Shown: positions 56,884 to 64,000 of the stretch, piece by piece
Position numbering within the stretch: position 1 is the first letter of the stretch
Layout: each line of letters opens with the position of its first letter
NCBI RefSeq assembly: GCF_013778325.1
Contig: NZ_JACEIB010000027.1
Location: 248,001-312,000 of the forward strand
Length of the DNA: 64,000 bases
DNA from: Sphingomonas chungangi
GTDB lineage: Bacteria; Pseudomonadota; Alphaproteobacteria; Sphingomonadales; Sphingomonadaceae
Direction of reading: 5' to 3'
Translations under genes and position numbers: made by a program
The notes under the pieces: model-generated
Databases searched by the model: none
What the model was told of the DNA's origin: nothing
What the model saw: the letters and a program-made list of their open reading frames with translations, nothing else

Positions 56884-57973
56884 TCCCCCGTCTCCTCAGA
56901 TCGTCGATGCAGCGTTGCGCCGTCTTGCCATCCCAGTTGGCCGGCCGCGCGCGTTCGGAGCGCGGCTGGGCCAGTGCCTCCGTCAGGGCCTCCAGCAAGG
57001 TCGATGCGTTCACCAGCCGGTTGGTGCCCTGCGTGATCGTGATCGGCCGCTCGGTATTCTCGCGCAGCGTCAGGCAGGGGATGCCGAGATAGGTGGTTTC
57101 TTCCTGGATGCCGCCCGAATCGGTGATCGCGGCGGTGGCGCCGGCGACGAGGCTCATGAAGCGCACGTACGGGAGCGGGCCGGCCAGCTTGACGCCACCC
57201 TGCTCGAGCCTGGCATCCAGCCCGGCGGCGGCCAGTCGCTGCGCGGTGCGCGGATGGACCGGGAAGACCAGCGGAAGCGTCGCCTGCACGGCCAGCAGAG
57301 CCTCGACCAGCGCGGTCAGCGCCTCGGGCGTATCGACGTTCGACGGGCGATGCAGCGTCACCACGCCGTAGCGTTCCGGCAGACCCAGCGCGGCCGGCTC
57401 GGCCGCCGCCTCGATCTTGGGGCGGACCAGCTCGAAGCTGTCCATCATGATGTTGCCGACATTGGTGATCCGTGCGGGCGAGCAGCCTTCGCTAAGCAGA
57501 TTCTCGTCGCCGTCGGGGGACGGCGTCCACAGCACGTCGGCGATGGCATCGACCGCCAGCCGGTTGATCTCCTCGGGCATGTCGCGGTCGCGCGAGCGCA
57601 GGCCCGCCTCCAGATGCACCGTCGGGATACGCAGCTTGGTGCCGACCAGCCCGCAGGCCAGCGTGGAATTCACGTCGCCGACGATCACCAGCCAGTCGGG
57701 CCGTTCCGCGATCGCGATCTTCTCATAGGCGATCATCACGTTGCCGGTCTGCTCGGCATGGCTGCCCGACCCGACGCCGAGATGATGGTCGGGCTGCGGC
57801 AGCGACAGGTCCGCGAAGATCGCGTCGGACATGTTGGCGTCGTAATGCTGGCCGGTGTGGATCAGCACCGGCTGGAAATCGGGCGCGGCGGTGAGCGCGT
57901 GCCAGAGCGGCGCCACCTTCATGAAATTGGGCCGCGCCGCGGCGATCAGGTGGACGCGCTTGGGAGAGGTCAT
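56876..57973 (-). CDS. wecB: UDP-N-acetylglucosamine 2-epimerase (non-hydrolysing)
   Basis: 365 residues from the ATG at 57973 (MTSPKRVHLIAAARPNFMKV); an upstream in-frame start is weaker. Motifs: AARPNFMKVAPLW, VIVGDVNSTLACGLVG, PTVHLEAGLRSRDRDMPEEI, VVTLHRPSNVD and AITDSGGIQEETTYLG are diagnostic. It interconverts UDP-GlcNAc and UDP-ManNAc for surface polysaccharides. No other polysaccharide genes are near; it sits between the enoyl-CoA-hydratase-family gene and a palindromic repeat. Complete. Confidence 0.95.
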   Translation of the reverse strand: MTSPKRVHLIAAARPNFMKVAPLWHALTAAPDFQPVLIHTGQHYDANMSDAIFADLSLPQPDHHLGVGSGSHAEQTGNVMIAYEKIAIAERPDWLVIVGDVNSTLACGLVGTKLRIPTVHLEAGLRSRDRDMPEEINRLAVDAIADVLWTPSPDGDENLLSEGCSPARITNVGNIMMDSFELVRPKIEAAAEPAALGLPERYGVVTLHRPSNVDTPEALTALVEALLAVQATLPLVFPVHPRTAQRLAAAGLDARLEQGGVKLAGPLPYVRFMSLVAGATAAITDSGGIQEETTYLGIPCLTLRENTERPITITQGTNRLVNASTLLEALTEALAQPRSERARPANWDGKTAQRCIDDLRRRGSD

Positions 57974-58045
57974 GCGGGCCACCCTAGCCTGAGCCTGTGA
58001 CAATGCCACTGAGTTTGAGGGTTAACCGGGATGCTAAAACCCTAA

Positions 58046-58162
58046 CCGTTCGTGCCGAGGAGCCGCTGAGCCTGTCGAAGCGGCGTCTCGAAGCACATGC
58101 CTTGCGCATACCCTTCGAGACGGGCCTTCGACTTCGCTCAGACCCTCCTCAGGGCGAACGGG
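58046..58162. repeat. Dispersed palindromic repeat (family A, long variant)
   Basis: Begins ccgttcgtgccgaggagccg and ends ctcctcagggcgaacgg, with inner arms cctgtcgaagcggcgtctcg and ttcgagacgggccttcgact. It is the same long sub-type as 51112-51234 and lies between pccA and wecB. Confidence 0.82.
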
Positions 58163-58172
58163 TGTTTCTGAG

Positions 58173-60167
58173 TTACTCGAACTCGAGGATCACCTGGTCG
58201 ATCGCCAGGCTCTCGCCCTCTCCCGCCGCGACCTTGCTGACCACCGCCGTTTTCTCGGCGCGGAGCATGTTCTCCATCTTCATCGCCTCGACGGTGGCAA
58301 GCGGCTGGCCGGCCTCCACCGTGTCGCCGAGCTTCACCAGCAGGCGGGTCAGCAGGCCCGGCATCGGCGAGACGAGGAACTTGCTCATGTCCGGCGGGAT
58401 CTTCTCGATCATGTGCCGACGCAGCGCCGCCACCGCCGGGCGCATCACCTGCACAACGCGCGCTCTGCCGGCCGTCGTGATGGTCATCGCGTTGCGCTTG
58501 CGGGCGACGCGCAGCGTGATCGGCTGCCCGTCCACCTCCGCCTCGACCAAGGTCGCGCCCGGCCGGTAGCCGAGCGTGAGGCTCACGCTCCTGCCATCCA
58601 CCTCGGCGCAATCCGCCTCCAGCTCGACCTCATGCTCCGCGCCATCGATGCGGACCACCCAGTGCGATCCCGCCTCCAGCGGCGTGCCGAGCTGACCATC
58701 GACATGCAGCGAGCGGGCAGAGTCCGCCTGCGTGATGGCGGCGGCAACGGCGGCGACCGCCTGCGCATTAGCGTTCGTCTCGGGCGCGCCGTGGAAGCCT
58801 TCGGGATATTCCTCGGCGATGAAGCCCGTCGTGATGTTGCCCGAACGGAAGCGCTCGTGCTGCGACAGCGCCGAGAGGAAATCCATGTTGGTGCCGACGC
58901 CCGCGATCTCATACGCATCCAGCGCGCCGATCTGCAGGTCGATCGCCTCCAGCCTCGTCGGCGCCCAGGTCACCAGCTTGGCGATCATCGGATCGTAGAA
59001 CATCGAGACCTCGCCGCCCTCCTCCACGCCGGTATCGACGCGGACCACGGCGGTATCCGAACGGCTCTCCCTAGGCGGATTGTAGCGGGTCAGCCGCCCG
59101 GTCGAAGGCAGGAAGTTGCGATACGGATCCTCGGCATAGACGCGCGTCTCGACCGACCAGCCGTTGATCCCGACATCCGCCTGCGTGAACGCCAGCTTCT
59201 CGCCATAGGCCACCCGGATCATCTGCTCGACCAGATCGAGCCCGGTGATCTCCTCGGTGACGGGATGCTCCACCTGCAGGCGGGTGTTCATCTCGAGGAA
59301 GTAGAAGCTCTGGCCGGTGGTGTCGGCGCCCGAGACGATCAGCTCGACCGTGCCCGCGCTATAGTATCCCACCGCCGCCGCCAGCGCGACCGCCTGCTCG
59401 CCCATCGCCTTGCGCATCTCCGGCGAGACGAAGGGCGACGGCGCCTCCTCGACGACCTTCTGGTGGCGGCGCTGGATCGAGCATTCGCGCTCGTTCAGAT
59501 AGACGATGCTACCGTGCTGGTCGCCCAGCACCTGGATCTCGATGTGGCGCGGGCTCTCGATGAACTTCTCGATGAACACGCGGTCGTCGCCGAAGGAGGC
59601 GAGGCCTTCGCGCTTGGTCGCCTCGAAGCCCTCGCGCACGTCCTGCTCGCTCCACGCGAGGCGCATCCCCTTGCCGCCGCCGCCGGCAGACGCCTTCATC
59701 ATCACCGGATAGCCGATGTCGTTCGCGATCTTCACCGCATCATCGGTGGTCGCGATCTCGCCGAGGAAGCCGGGGACGACGTTGACGCCGGCCTGCTTGG
59801 CGAGCTTCTTCGATTCGATTTTGTCGCCCATCGCGGCGATGGCGTTCACCGGCGGGCCGATGAAGGCGATGCCGGCATCCTTCAGCGCCTTGGCGAAGCT
59901 CTGCCGCTCGGAAAGGAAGCCGTAGCCGGGGTGGACGGCCTCGGCGCCGGTCGCCTTGCAGGCCTCGACGATCGCGTCGGCGAGCAGATAGCTTTCGGCG
60001 GCCGGCGGCGGCCCGAGCCGCACCGCCTCGTCCGCCATCTTCACATGCGGGCTGAGCGCATCCGCATCCGAATAGACCGCGACGGTCTTGATGCCCATCT
60101 TCTTCGCGGTGCGGATGACACGGCAGGCGATCTCGCCGCGATTGGCGATCAGGATTTTCTTGAACAC
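58173..60167 (-). CDS. pccA: Propionyl/acetyl-CoA carboxylase alpha subunit
   Basis: 664 residues: a biotin carboxylase N-domain (MFKKILIANRGEIACRVIRT), ATP-grasp (MMKASAGGGGKGMRLAWSEQ), the catalytic C-domain (NTRLQVEHPVTEEITGLDLV), a linker/BT domain, and a biotinyl domain ending with the biotin-attachment Lys in TVEAMKMENMLRAEK. It carboxylates its own biotin; the beta subunit then makes methylmalonyl-CoA from propionyl-CoA. The methylmalonyl-CoA mutase and biotin synthase upstream on the same strand support the propionyl-CoA assignment. The beta subunit (pccB) is not in the window, probably beyond the right edge. Confidence 0.93.
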   Translation of the reverse strand: MFKKILIANRGEIACRVIRTAKKMGIKTVAVYSDADALSPHVKMADEAVRLGPPPAAESYLLADAIVEACKATGAEAVHPGYGFLSERQSFAKALKDAGIAFIGPPVNAIAAMGDKIESKKLAKQAGVNVVPGFLGEIATTDDAVKIANDIGYPVMMKASAGGGGKGMRLAWSEQDVREGFEATKREGLASFGDDRVFIEKFIESPRHIEIQVLGDQHGSIVYLNERECSIQRRHQKVVEEAPSPFVSPEMRKAMGEQAVALAAAVGYYSAGTVELIVSGADTTGQSFYFLEMNTRLQVEHPVTEEITGLDLVEQMIRVAYGEKLAFTQADVGINGWSVETRVYAEDPYRNFLPSTGRLTRYNPPRESRSDTAVVRVDTGVEEGGEVSMFYDPMIAKLVTWAPTRLEAIDLQIGALDAYEIAGVGTNMDFLSALSQHERFRSGNITTGFIAEEYPEGFHGAPETNANAQAVAAVAAAITQADSARSLHVDGQLGTPLEAGSHWVVRIDGAEHEVELEADCAEVDGRSVSLTLGYRPGATLVEAEVDGQPITLRVARKRNAMTITTAGRARVVQVMRPAVAALRRHMIEKIPPDMSKFLVSPMPGLLTRLLVKLGDTVEAGQPLATVEAMKMENMLRAEKTAVVSKVAAGEGESLAIDQVILEFE

Positions 60168-60170
60168 CCG

Positions 60171-60722
60171 TTACCCCTTGATCGAGAAGAATAAATAGCC
60201 GCCAGCTTCGCCATCGGGGCCAATGCGATACGCAACGTCGACGCTCTCATGCTGAGCGAAATTCCGATATCGTTCGATACGATGCTCATCGCGAACATAG
60301 GCAAGGACCACTCCAGCCGCGTAATGAGATTCGTCCTTATCAACGACGTCGATATCGCCCCGTGCAGAACTCAGCGTGCTTTCGAGATTGTGGATCGTGG
60401 CGGCGTGCCATGCGCGCTTGAATTCAAACGAATAAGATCGCTTCTCACCATTAAGCCATAGGTCCGCGCGGCCAGGCCGCTTTCGACGCCGATCACTTTG
60501 ATCTCGCTTGATGATTTCATACTCGTTAAGAGTGAGGAAACCTGATCGAGCTGCTGCGGAAGACAAGAATCCGACCGCCGACACCTCATTGAAATTGAAG
60601 GGAGATTCTTCAATCTCTTCAAGATATCGACAGTAGAGACGATCGGCCTCTCGCAGCCAGATCTCCCAATCAGATAAAACGCCTTTGCGGCGCTTATCCG
60701 ATTTCAGGCACTCGAACGACAT
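60171..60722 (-). CDS. Putative PD-(D/E)XK-type nuclease, orphan in a biotin/propionate operon
   Basis: 183 residues without signal or membrane helix. The segment PGRADLWLNGEKRSYSFEFK RA shows an Asp followed after about 13 residues by Glu-x-Lys (D...FEFKR), the core of PD-(D/E)XK nucleases. The N-terminus is charged and helical (SDWEIWLREADRLYCRYLEE). I recognise no family. GC content (about 55-57 % in sampled blocks) is lower than that of bioB and pccA. It directly abuts the bioB stop and ends 3 bases before the pccA start, so it is part of the operon. Confidence 0.7.
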   Translation of the reverse strand: MSFECLKSDKRRKGVLSDWEIWLREADRLYCRYLEEIEESPFNFNEVSAVGFLSSAAARSGFLTLNEYEIIKRDQSDRRRKRPGRADLWLNGEKRSYSFEFKRAWHAATIHNLESTLSSARGDIDVVDKDESHYAAGVVLAYVRDEHRIERYRNFAQHESVDVAYRIGPDGEAGGYLFFSIKG

Positions 60723-61709
60723 CTACTCGGCCGCTTCCAGATGCGCCTGCTCCACCCGCATCGGCACGATGCCGAGCTTGGCGAAGAGGGCGGCGTCGCG
60801 GTCGTCGCCGGCGTTTCCGGTGGTCAGCAGCTTGTCGCCGGTGAAGATCGAGTTGGCCCCCGCCATGAAGCAAAGCGCCTGCGTGCTGTCCGGCATGCTC
60901 TCGCGGCCGGCCGACAGGCGCACCATGCTCTCCGGCATCGTGATCCGCGCCACCGCGACCGTGCGGACGAACTCGATGTCGTCGATCTTCGCCGAGGGTA
61001 CATCCTTCAATATGTCGCCCAGCACCGTGCCCGCCACCGGCACCAGCGCGTTGATCGGCACCGATCCCGGATGCACCGGCAAGGTCGCCAGCGCGTGGAT
61101 GAAGCCGACCCGATCGCCGCGCGTCTCGCCCATGCCCATGATGCCGCCCGAGCAGACGTTGATCCCCGCCCCGCGCACATTCTCCAGCGTGTCGAGGCGA
61201 TCCTCGAAGGTCCGCGTCGAGATCACGTTGGCGTAATTCTCCGGCGAGGTATCGATATTGTGGTTGTAGTAATCGAGCCCCGCCTCGCCCAGCTTGTGCG
61301 CCTGATCGGGCGTCAGCATGCCGAGCGTCATGCAGGTCTCCATCCCCATCTCGCGCACGCCCCGGATCATCGCGGCCAGCGCGGGGATGTCCTTGTCCTT
61401 GGGGTTGCGCCAGGCGGCGCCCATGCAGAAGCGGGTCGAGCCATGATCCTTGGCCTGCGCCGCCGCCTGCAGTACCTGCTGGACCTCCATCAGCTTGGTG
61501 GCCTTCAGCCCGGTCTCGGCGTGGGCGGACTGGTTGCAATAGCCGCAATCCTCGACACAGCCGCCGGTCTTGATCGACAGCAGCGTCGAGAGCTGCACCT
61601 CGTTCTCGGGATGGTGCCGCACATGCACGTCGTGCGCGCGCGCCACCAGATCGAGGAAGGGCAGGTCGAAGAGATCGGCAATCTCCTCGCGGGTCCAGTC
61701 GTTGCGCAT
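60723..61709 (-). CDS. bioB: Biotin synthase
   Basis: 328 residues from the ATG at 61709, which overlaps the mutase stop by one base (TGATG); a GTG one codon upstream is an alternative. It is a radical-SAM enzyme that inserts sulphur into dethiobiotin. The cluster motif is [19 protein letters not shown] (CxxxCxxC), followed by [37 protein letters not shown], the Fe-S site [20 protein letters not shown], and [20 protein letters not shown]. Complete. Its position between a B12-dependent mutase and a biotin-dependent carboxylase suggests co-expression of cofactor and enzyme; other bio genes are absent. Confidence 0.96.
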   Translation of the reverse strand: MRNDWTREEIADLFDLPFLDLVARAHDVHVRHHPENEVQLSTLLSIKTGGCVEDCGYCNQSAHAETGLKATKLMEVQQVLQAAAQAKDHGSTRFCMGAAWRNPKDKDIPALAAMIRGVREMGMETCMTLGMLTPDQAHKLGEAGLDYYNHNIDTSPENYANVISTRTFEDRLDTLENVRGAGINVCSGGIMGMGETRGDRVGFIHALATLPVHPGSVPINALVPVAGTVLGDILKDVPSAKIDDIEFVRTVAVARITMPESMVRLSAGRESMPDSTQALCFMAGANSIFTGDKLLTTGNAGDDRDAALFAKLGIVPMRVEQAHLEAAE

Positions 61710-63856
61710 CACGCGGCTTTCTCTTTCTCGCTCTCGGGCGGCATGTTGTGGCCCAACAGCTTCAACACCTCCGCGGCCGCATCCGCAAGGTTGGTTCCCG
61801 GCCCGAAGATCGCCGAGACGCCCGCGTCGTAGAGCGCCTGATAGTCCTGCGCGGGGATCACGCCGCCGGCGACGACCTTGATGTCGCTCCGCCCCTTCTC
61901 GCGCAGCAGGTTGATGAGTTCGGGGATCAGCGTCTTGTGCCCGGCCGCGAGGCTGGAGGCGCCGACCACGTCGACATCCTCCGCGATCGCGACCTCCACC
62001 GCCTCGGCCGGCGTCTGGAACAGCGGGCCGGCGACGATGTCGAAGCCGAGATCGCCGAACGCCGACGACACGAGGTTGGCGCCGCGATCGTGGCCGTCCT
62101 GCCCCATCTTGGCGACGAACATCTTGGGCTTGCGGCCCTTACGCCGCTCCACCGCCGACACGCCCTCGATCAGCCCGACCCAGCGCACATCCTCGCCATA
62201 GGCGCCGCCATAGATGCCCTTCACTGGCGTGGGGCTAGTGCCGTAGCGGCCGAACACCGCCTCCATCGCCGAGGAGATCTCGCCCAAGGTCGCCCGCTTG
62301 CGCGCACATTCGACGGCGAGCCCGAGCAGGTTTTCCTTGCCCCGCGCCCCTTCGGTCAACGCTGCGAGCGCCGCCTGGCACGCCGCCTCGTCGCGGCCCG
62401 CCTTCACCTTCTCGATACGCGCGATCTGCGCGGAGCGGACGGCGACATTGTCGACATCGAGGATGTCGATCGGGTCTTCCTTGTCCTTGGCATATTTGTT
62501 GACGCCGACGACGACCTCCTCGCGGCGATCGATCCGCGCGGCCTTGGCGGCGGCGGCCTCCTCGATCATCGCCTTGGGCCAGCCCGCCGCGACGGCCTTA
62601 GCCATGCCGCCCTCGGCCTCCACCTTCTCGATGATCTCCCAGGCGCGATCGACGAGTTCCTTGGTGAGGCTCTCGATGTAGTAGCTGCCGCCGAGCGGAT
62701 CGACGACGTTGCACATGCCGGTCTCCTCCTGGATCACCAGCTGGGTGTTGCGGGCGATCCGGGCGGAGAAATCGGTCGGCAAGGCAATGGCTTCGTCGAG
62801 GGCGTTGGTATGGAGGCTCTGGGTGCCGCCCAGCATCGCCGCCATCGCCTCGATCGTGGTGCGCATGACGTTGTTGTAGGGATCCTTCTCGGTCAGCGAG
62901 ACACCCGACGTCTGGCAATGGGTGCGCAGCATCTTGGAGCGCTCGTCCTTTGCGCCCAGCTTGGTCATCACCCGGTGCCACAGCACGCGCGCGGCGCGCA
63001 GCTTGGCGATCTCCATGAAGAAGTTCATGCCGATCGCGAAGAAGAAGCTCAGGCGGCCCGCGAACTTGTCGATATCGAGCCCGCTCGCGACGCCGTATTT
63101 CACATATTCCGCGCCGTCCGCGATGGTGAACGCAAGCTCCTGCACCTGCGTCGCACCGGCCTCCTGCATGTGATAGCCGGAGATCGAAATGCTGTTGAAT
63201 TTCGGCATGTTGCGGGACGTGTATCCGAAGATATCGGAGATGATCCGCATCGATGGTTCGGGCGGGTAGATATAGGTGTTGCGGACCATGAACTCCTTCA
63301 GGATGTCGTTCTGGATGGTGCCGTCCAGAAGCTCCTGGGGAACGCCCTGCTCCTCGCCCGCGACGATGAAGAAGGCGAGGATCGGGATCACCGCGCCGTT
63401 CATCGTCATCGACACGGACATCTTGTCGAGCGGAATGCCGTCGAACAGGATCTTCATGTCGTCGATCGTGTCGATCGCCACGCCCGCCTTGCCGACATCG
63501 CCGGTGACGCGCGGATGGTCGCTGTCATAGCCGCGATGGGTAGCGAGATCGAAGGCGACCGAGAGGCCCTTCTGCCCCGCCTTGAGGTTGCGGTGGTAGA
63601 AGGCGTTGGATTCCTCGGCGGTGGAGAAGCCGGCGTACTGGCGGATCGTCCACGGCCGGCCGGCGTACATCGAGGCACGCACGCCGCGCGTGAAGGGCGC
63701 GAAGCCCGGCAGGCCGGGTTCCCAGCCTTCGACATCTTCCTCAGTATAGAGAGGCTTGACATCGATTCCTTCCGGCGTGTGCCAGGTCAGGTCCTTGCCC
63801 TTCACCTCCTTGTCGGAGGCGGCCTGCCATTGATCCAGCGTCGGCTTGTCGGTCAC
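61709..63856 (-). CDS. scpA: Methylmalonyl-CoA mutase
   Basis: About 715 residues from the GTG at 63856, which has GGAG about 9 bases upstream and gives the usual N-terminus ([20 protein letters not shown]). An upstream ATG at 63913 would add 19 residues encoded by a palindromic repeat and is unlikely. The TIM-barrel substrate domain includes [20 protein letters not shown] and [20 protein letters not shown], and the C-terminal B12 domain has the base-off motif [10 protein letters not shown] (DxHxxG). It converts methylmalonyl-CoA to succinyl-CoA. It is a single-chain, full-length mutase and is followed by bioB, the nuclease-like gene and pccA. Confidence 0.95.
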   Translation of the reverse strand: MTDKPTLDQWQAASDKEVKGKDLTWHTPEGIDVKPLYTEEDVEGWEPGLPGFAPFTRGVRASMYAGRPWTIRQYAGFSTAEESNAFYHRNLKAGQKGLSVAFDLATHRGYDSDHPRVTGDVGKAGVAIDTIDDMKILFDGIPLDKMSVSMTMNGAVIPILAFFIVAGEEQGVPQELLDGTIQNDILKEFMVRNTYIYPPEPSMRIISDIFGYTSRNMPKFNSISISGYHMQEAGATQVQELAFTIADGAEYVKYGVASGLDIDKFAGRLSFFFAIGMNFFMEIAKLRAARVLWHRVMTKLGAKDERSKMLRTHCQTSGVSLTEKDPYNNVMRTTIEAMAAMLGGTQSLHTNALDEAIALPTDFSARIARNTQLVIQEETGMCNVVDPLGGSYYIESLTKELVDRAWEIIEKVEAEGGMAKAVAAGWPKAMIEEAAAAKAARIDRREEVVVGVNKYAKDKEDPIDILDVDNVAVRSAQIARIEKVKAGRDEAACQAALAALTEGARGKENLLGLAVECARKRATLGEISSAMEAVFGRYGTSPTPVKGIYGGAYGEDVRWVGLIEGVSAVERRKGRKPKMFVAKMGQDGHDRGANLVSSAFGDLGFDIVAGPLFQTPAEAVEVAIAEDVDVVGASSLAAGHKTLIPELINLLREKGRSDIKVVAGGVIPAQDYQALYDAGVSAIFGPGTNLADAAAEVLKLLGHNMPPESEKEKAA

Positions 63857-63880
63857 TTCCTGAAACTCCGCCAAAATCCC

Positions 63881-63965
63881 CGTTCGTCCCGAGCGTAGTC
63901 GAGGGACGTGCATCGAACGCCACCGCCTGCCGCACGTACCTCGACTTCGCTCGGCACGAACGGGG
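63881..63965. repeat. Dispersed palindromic repeat (family A)
   Basis: Arms cccgttcgtcccgagcgtag and cttcgctcggcacgaacggg with about 45 bases between. It lies just upstream of the mutase start, and the long version of that frame reads through it. The last 35 bases of the window beyond it show no assignable gene. Confidence 0.82.
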
Positions 63966-64000
63966 CTGGAATGGCGCGAGTGATCATCAGTGCGCCCCGT

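Noticed and set aside
63857-63913. ATG at 63913 as the start of methylmalonyl-CoA mutase
   Set aside because: The added residues are translated from a palindromic repeat; the GTG at 63856 has a better-placed GGAG and gives the family N-terminus.
63966-64000. Possible 3' end of pccB at the right edge
   Set aside because: A minus-strand frame ends in a stop here, but the few residues do not match the PccB C-terminus, so no gene is called.

Overview
The window is high-GC (mostly 65-70 %) chromosomal DNA from an alphaproteobacterium, almost certainly a sphingomonad (Sphingomonadaceae). Three things point there: a protocatechuate 4,5-cleavage (lig) cluster of the Sphingobium SYK-6 type, sphingomonad-type housekeeping proteins (PdhB with an N-terminal lipoyl domain, DUF4170, DUF5818, a WalW-like deacetylase), and dispersed palindromic repeats of the type common in these genomes.

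Layout. 1-3669 (minus): LysR regulator with two HTH domains, DUF1932 dehydrogenase, ligJ, ligA and the start of ligB, for meta-cleavage of lignin-derived protocatechuate. 3670-6403: a graveyard with a DUF5818 gene, a 3' half of tRNA-Val(GAC) with its terminator, a dnaE2 fragment, a P4-type integrase broken by frameshifts, and an intact CAU-anticodon tRNA. 6434-11266: polysaccharide deacetylase plus histidine kinase, an Lrp/AsnC regulator and a periplasmic TPR protein. 11565-17614: gyrA, a 37-residue membrane peptide, an HdeD-like protein, trmFO, an EF-hand protein and a squalene/phytoene-synthase-family protein. 17751-21063: three coupled TadG/TadE-like genes. 21106-25547: pdhB-pdhA, ftsB and eno, all minus. 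25707-28631: four small cell-envelope/stress-type genes, an MlaC-like protein and DUF4170. 28728-35561: rhomboid, greA, carB, an orphan gene, carA and a YqeY-domain gene. 35568-39929: a DUF559 nuclease inside a perfect 39-bp inverted repeat, then dnaG and rpoD. 40063-47489: a hypothetical gene, anmK, tyrS, PilZ, HD-GYP, recG and sdhE. 47628-55817: mfd, dcd, an AI-2E-family permease, rnr and a His-rich peptide. 55846-64000 (minus): methylmalonyl-CoA mutase, bioB, a putative PD-(D/E)XK nuclease, the biotin carboxylase subunit pccA, a UDP-GlcNAc 2-epimerase and an enoyl-CoA-hydratase-family gene.

How the genes work together. Besides housekeeping there are two catabolic modules: protocatechuate ring cleavage at the left edge and propionyl-CoA/methylmalonyl-CoA metabolism at the right. 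In the right-hand module the biotin synthase gene sits between the mutase gene and the biotin-dependent carboxylase gene. Transcription-repair functions (mfd, recG, greA) and c-di-GMP functions (PilZ, HD-GYP) also occur.

The most unusual signals are: (i) the DUF559 gene exactly enclosed by perfect inverted repeats that supply its own translation start region, its C-terminus and the start context of dnaG; (ii) a palindromic repeat inserted in frame in RNase R; (iii) two AT-richer single genes inside tight operons (carA-carB and bioB-pccA); (iv) a base-composition break inside dnaG; (v) a LysR regulator with a duplicated HTH domain. No CRISPR array, rRNA, phage or complete insertion sequence was seen.
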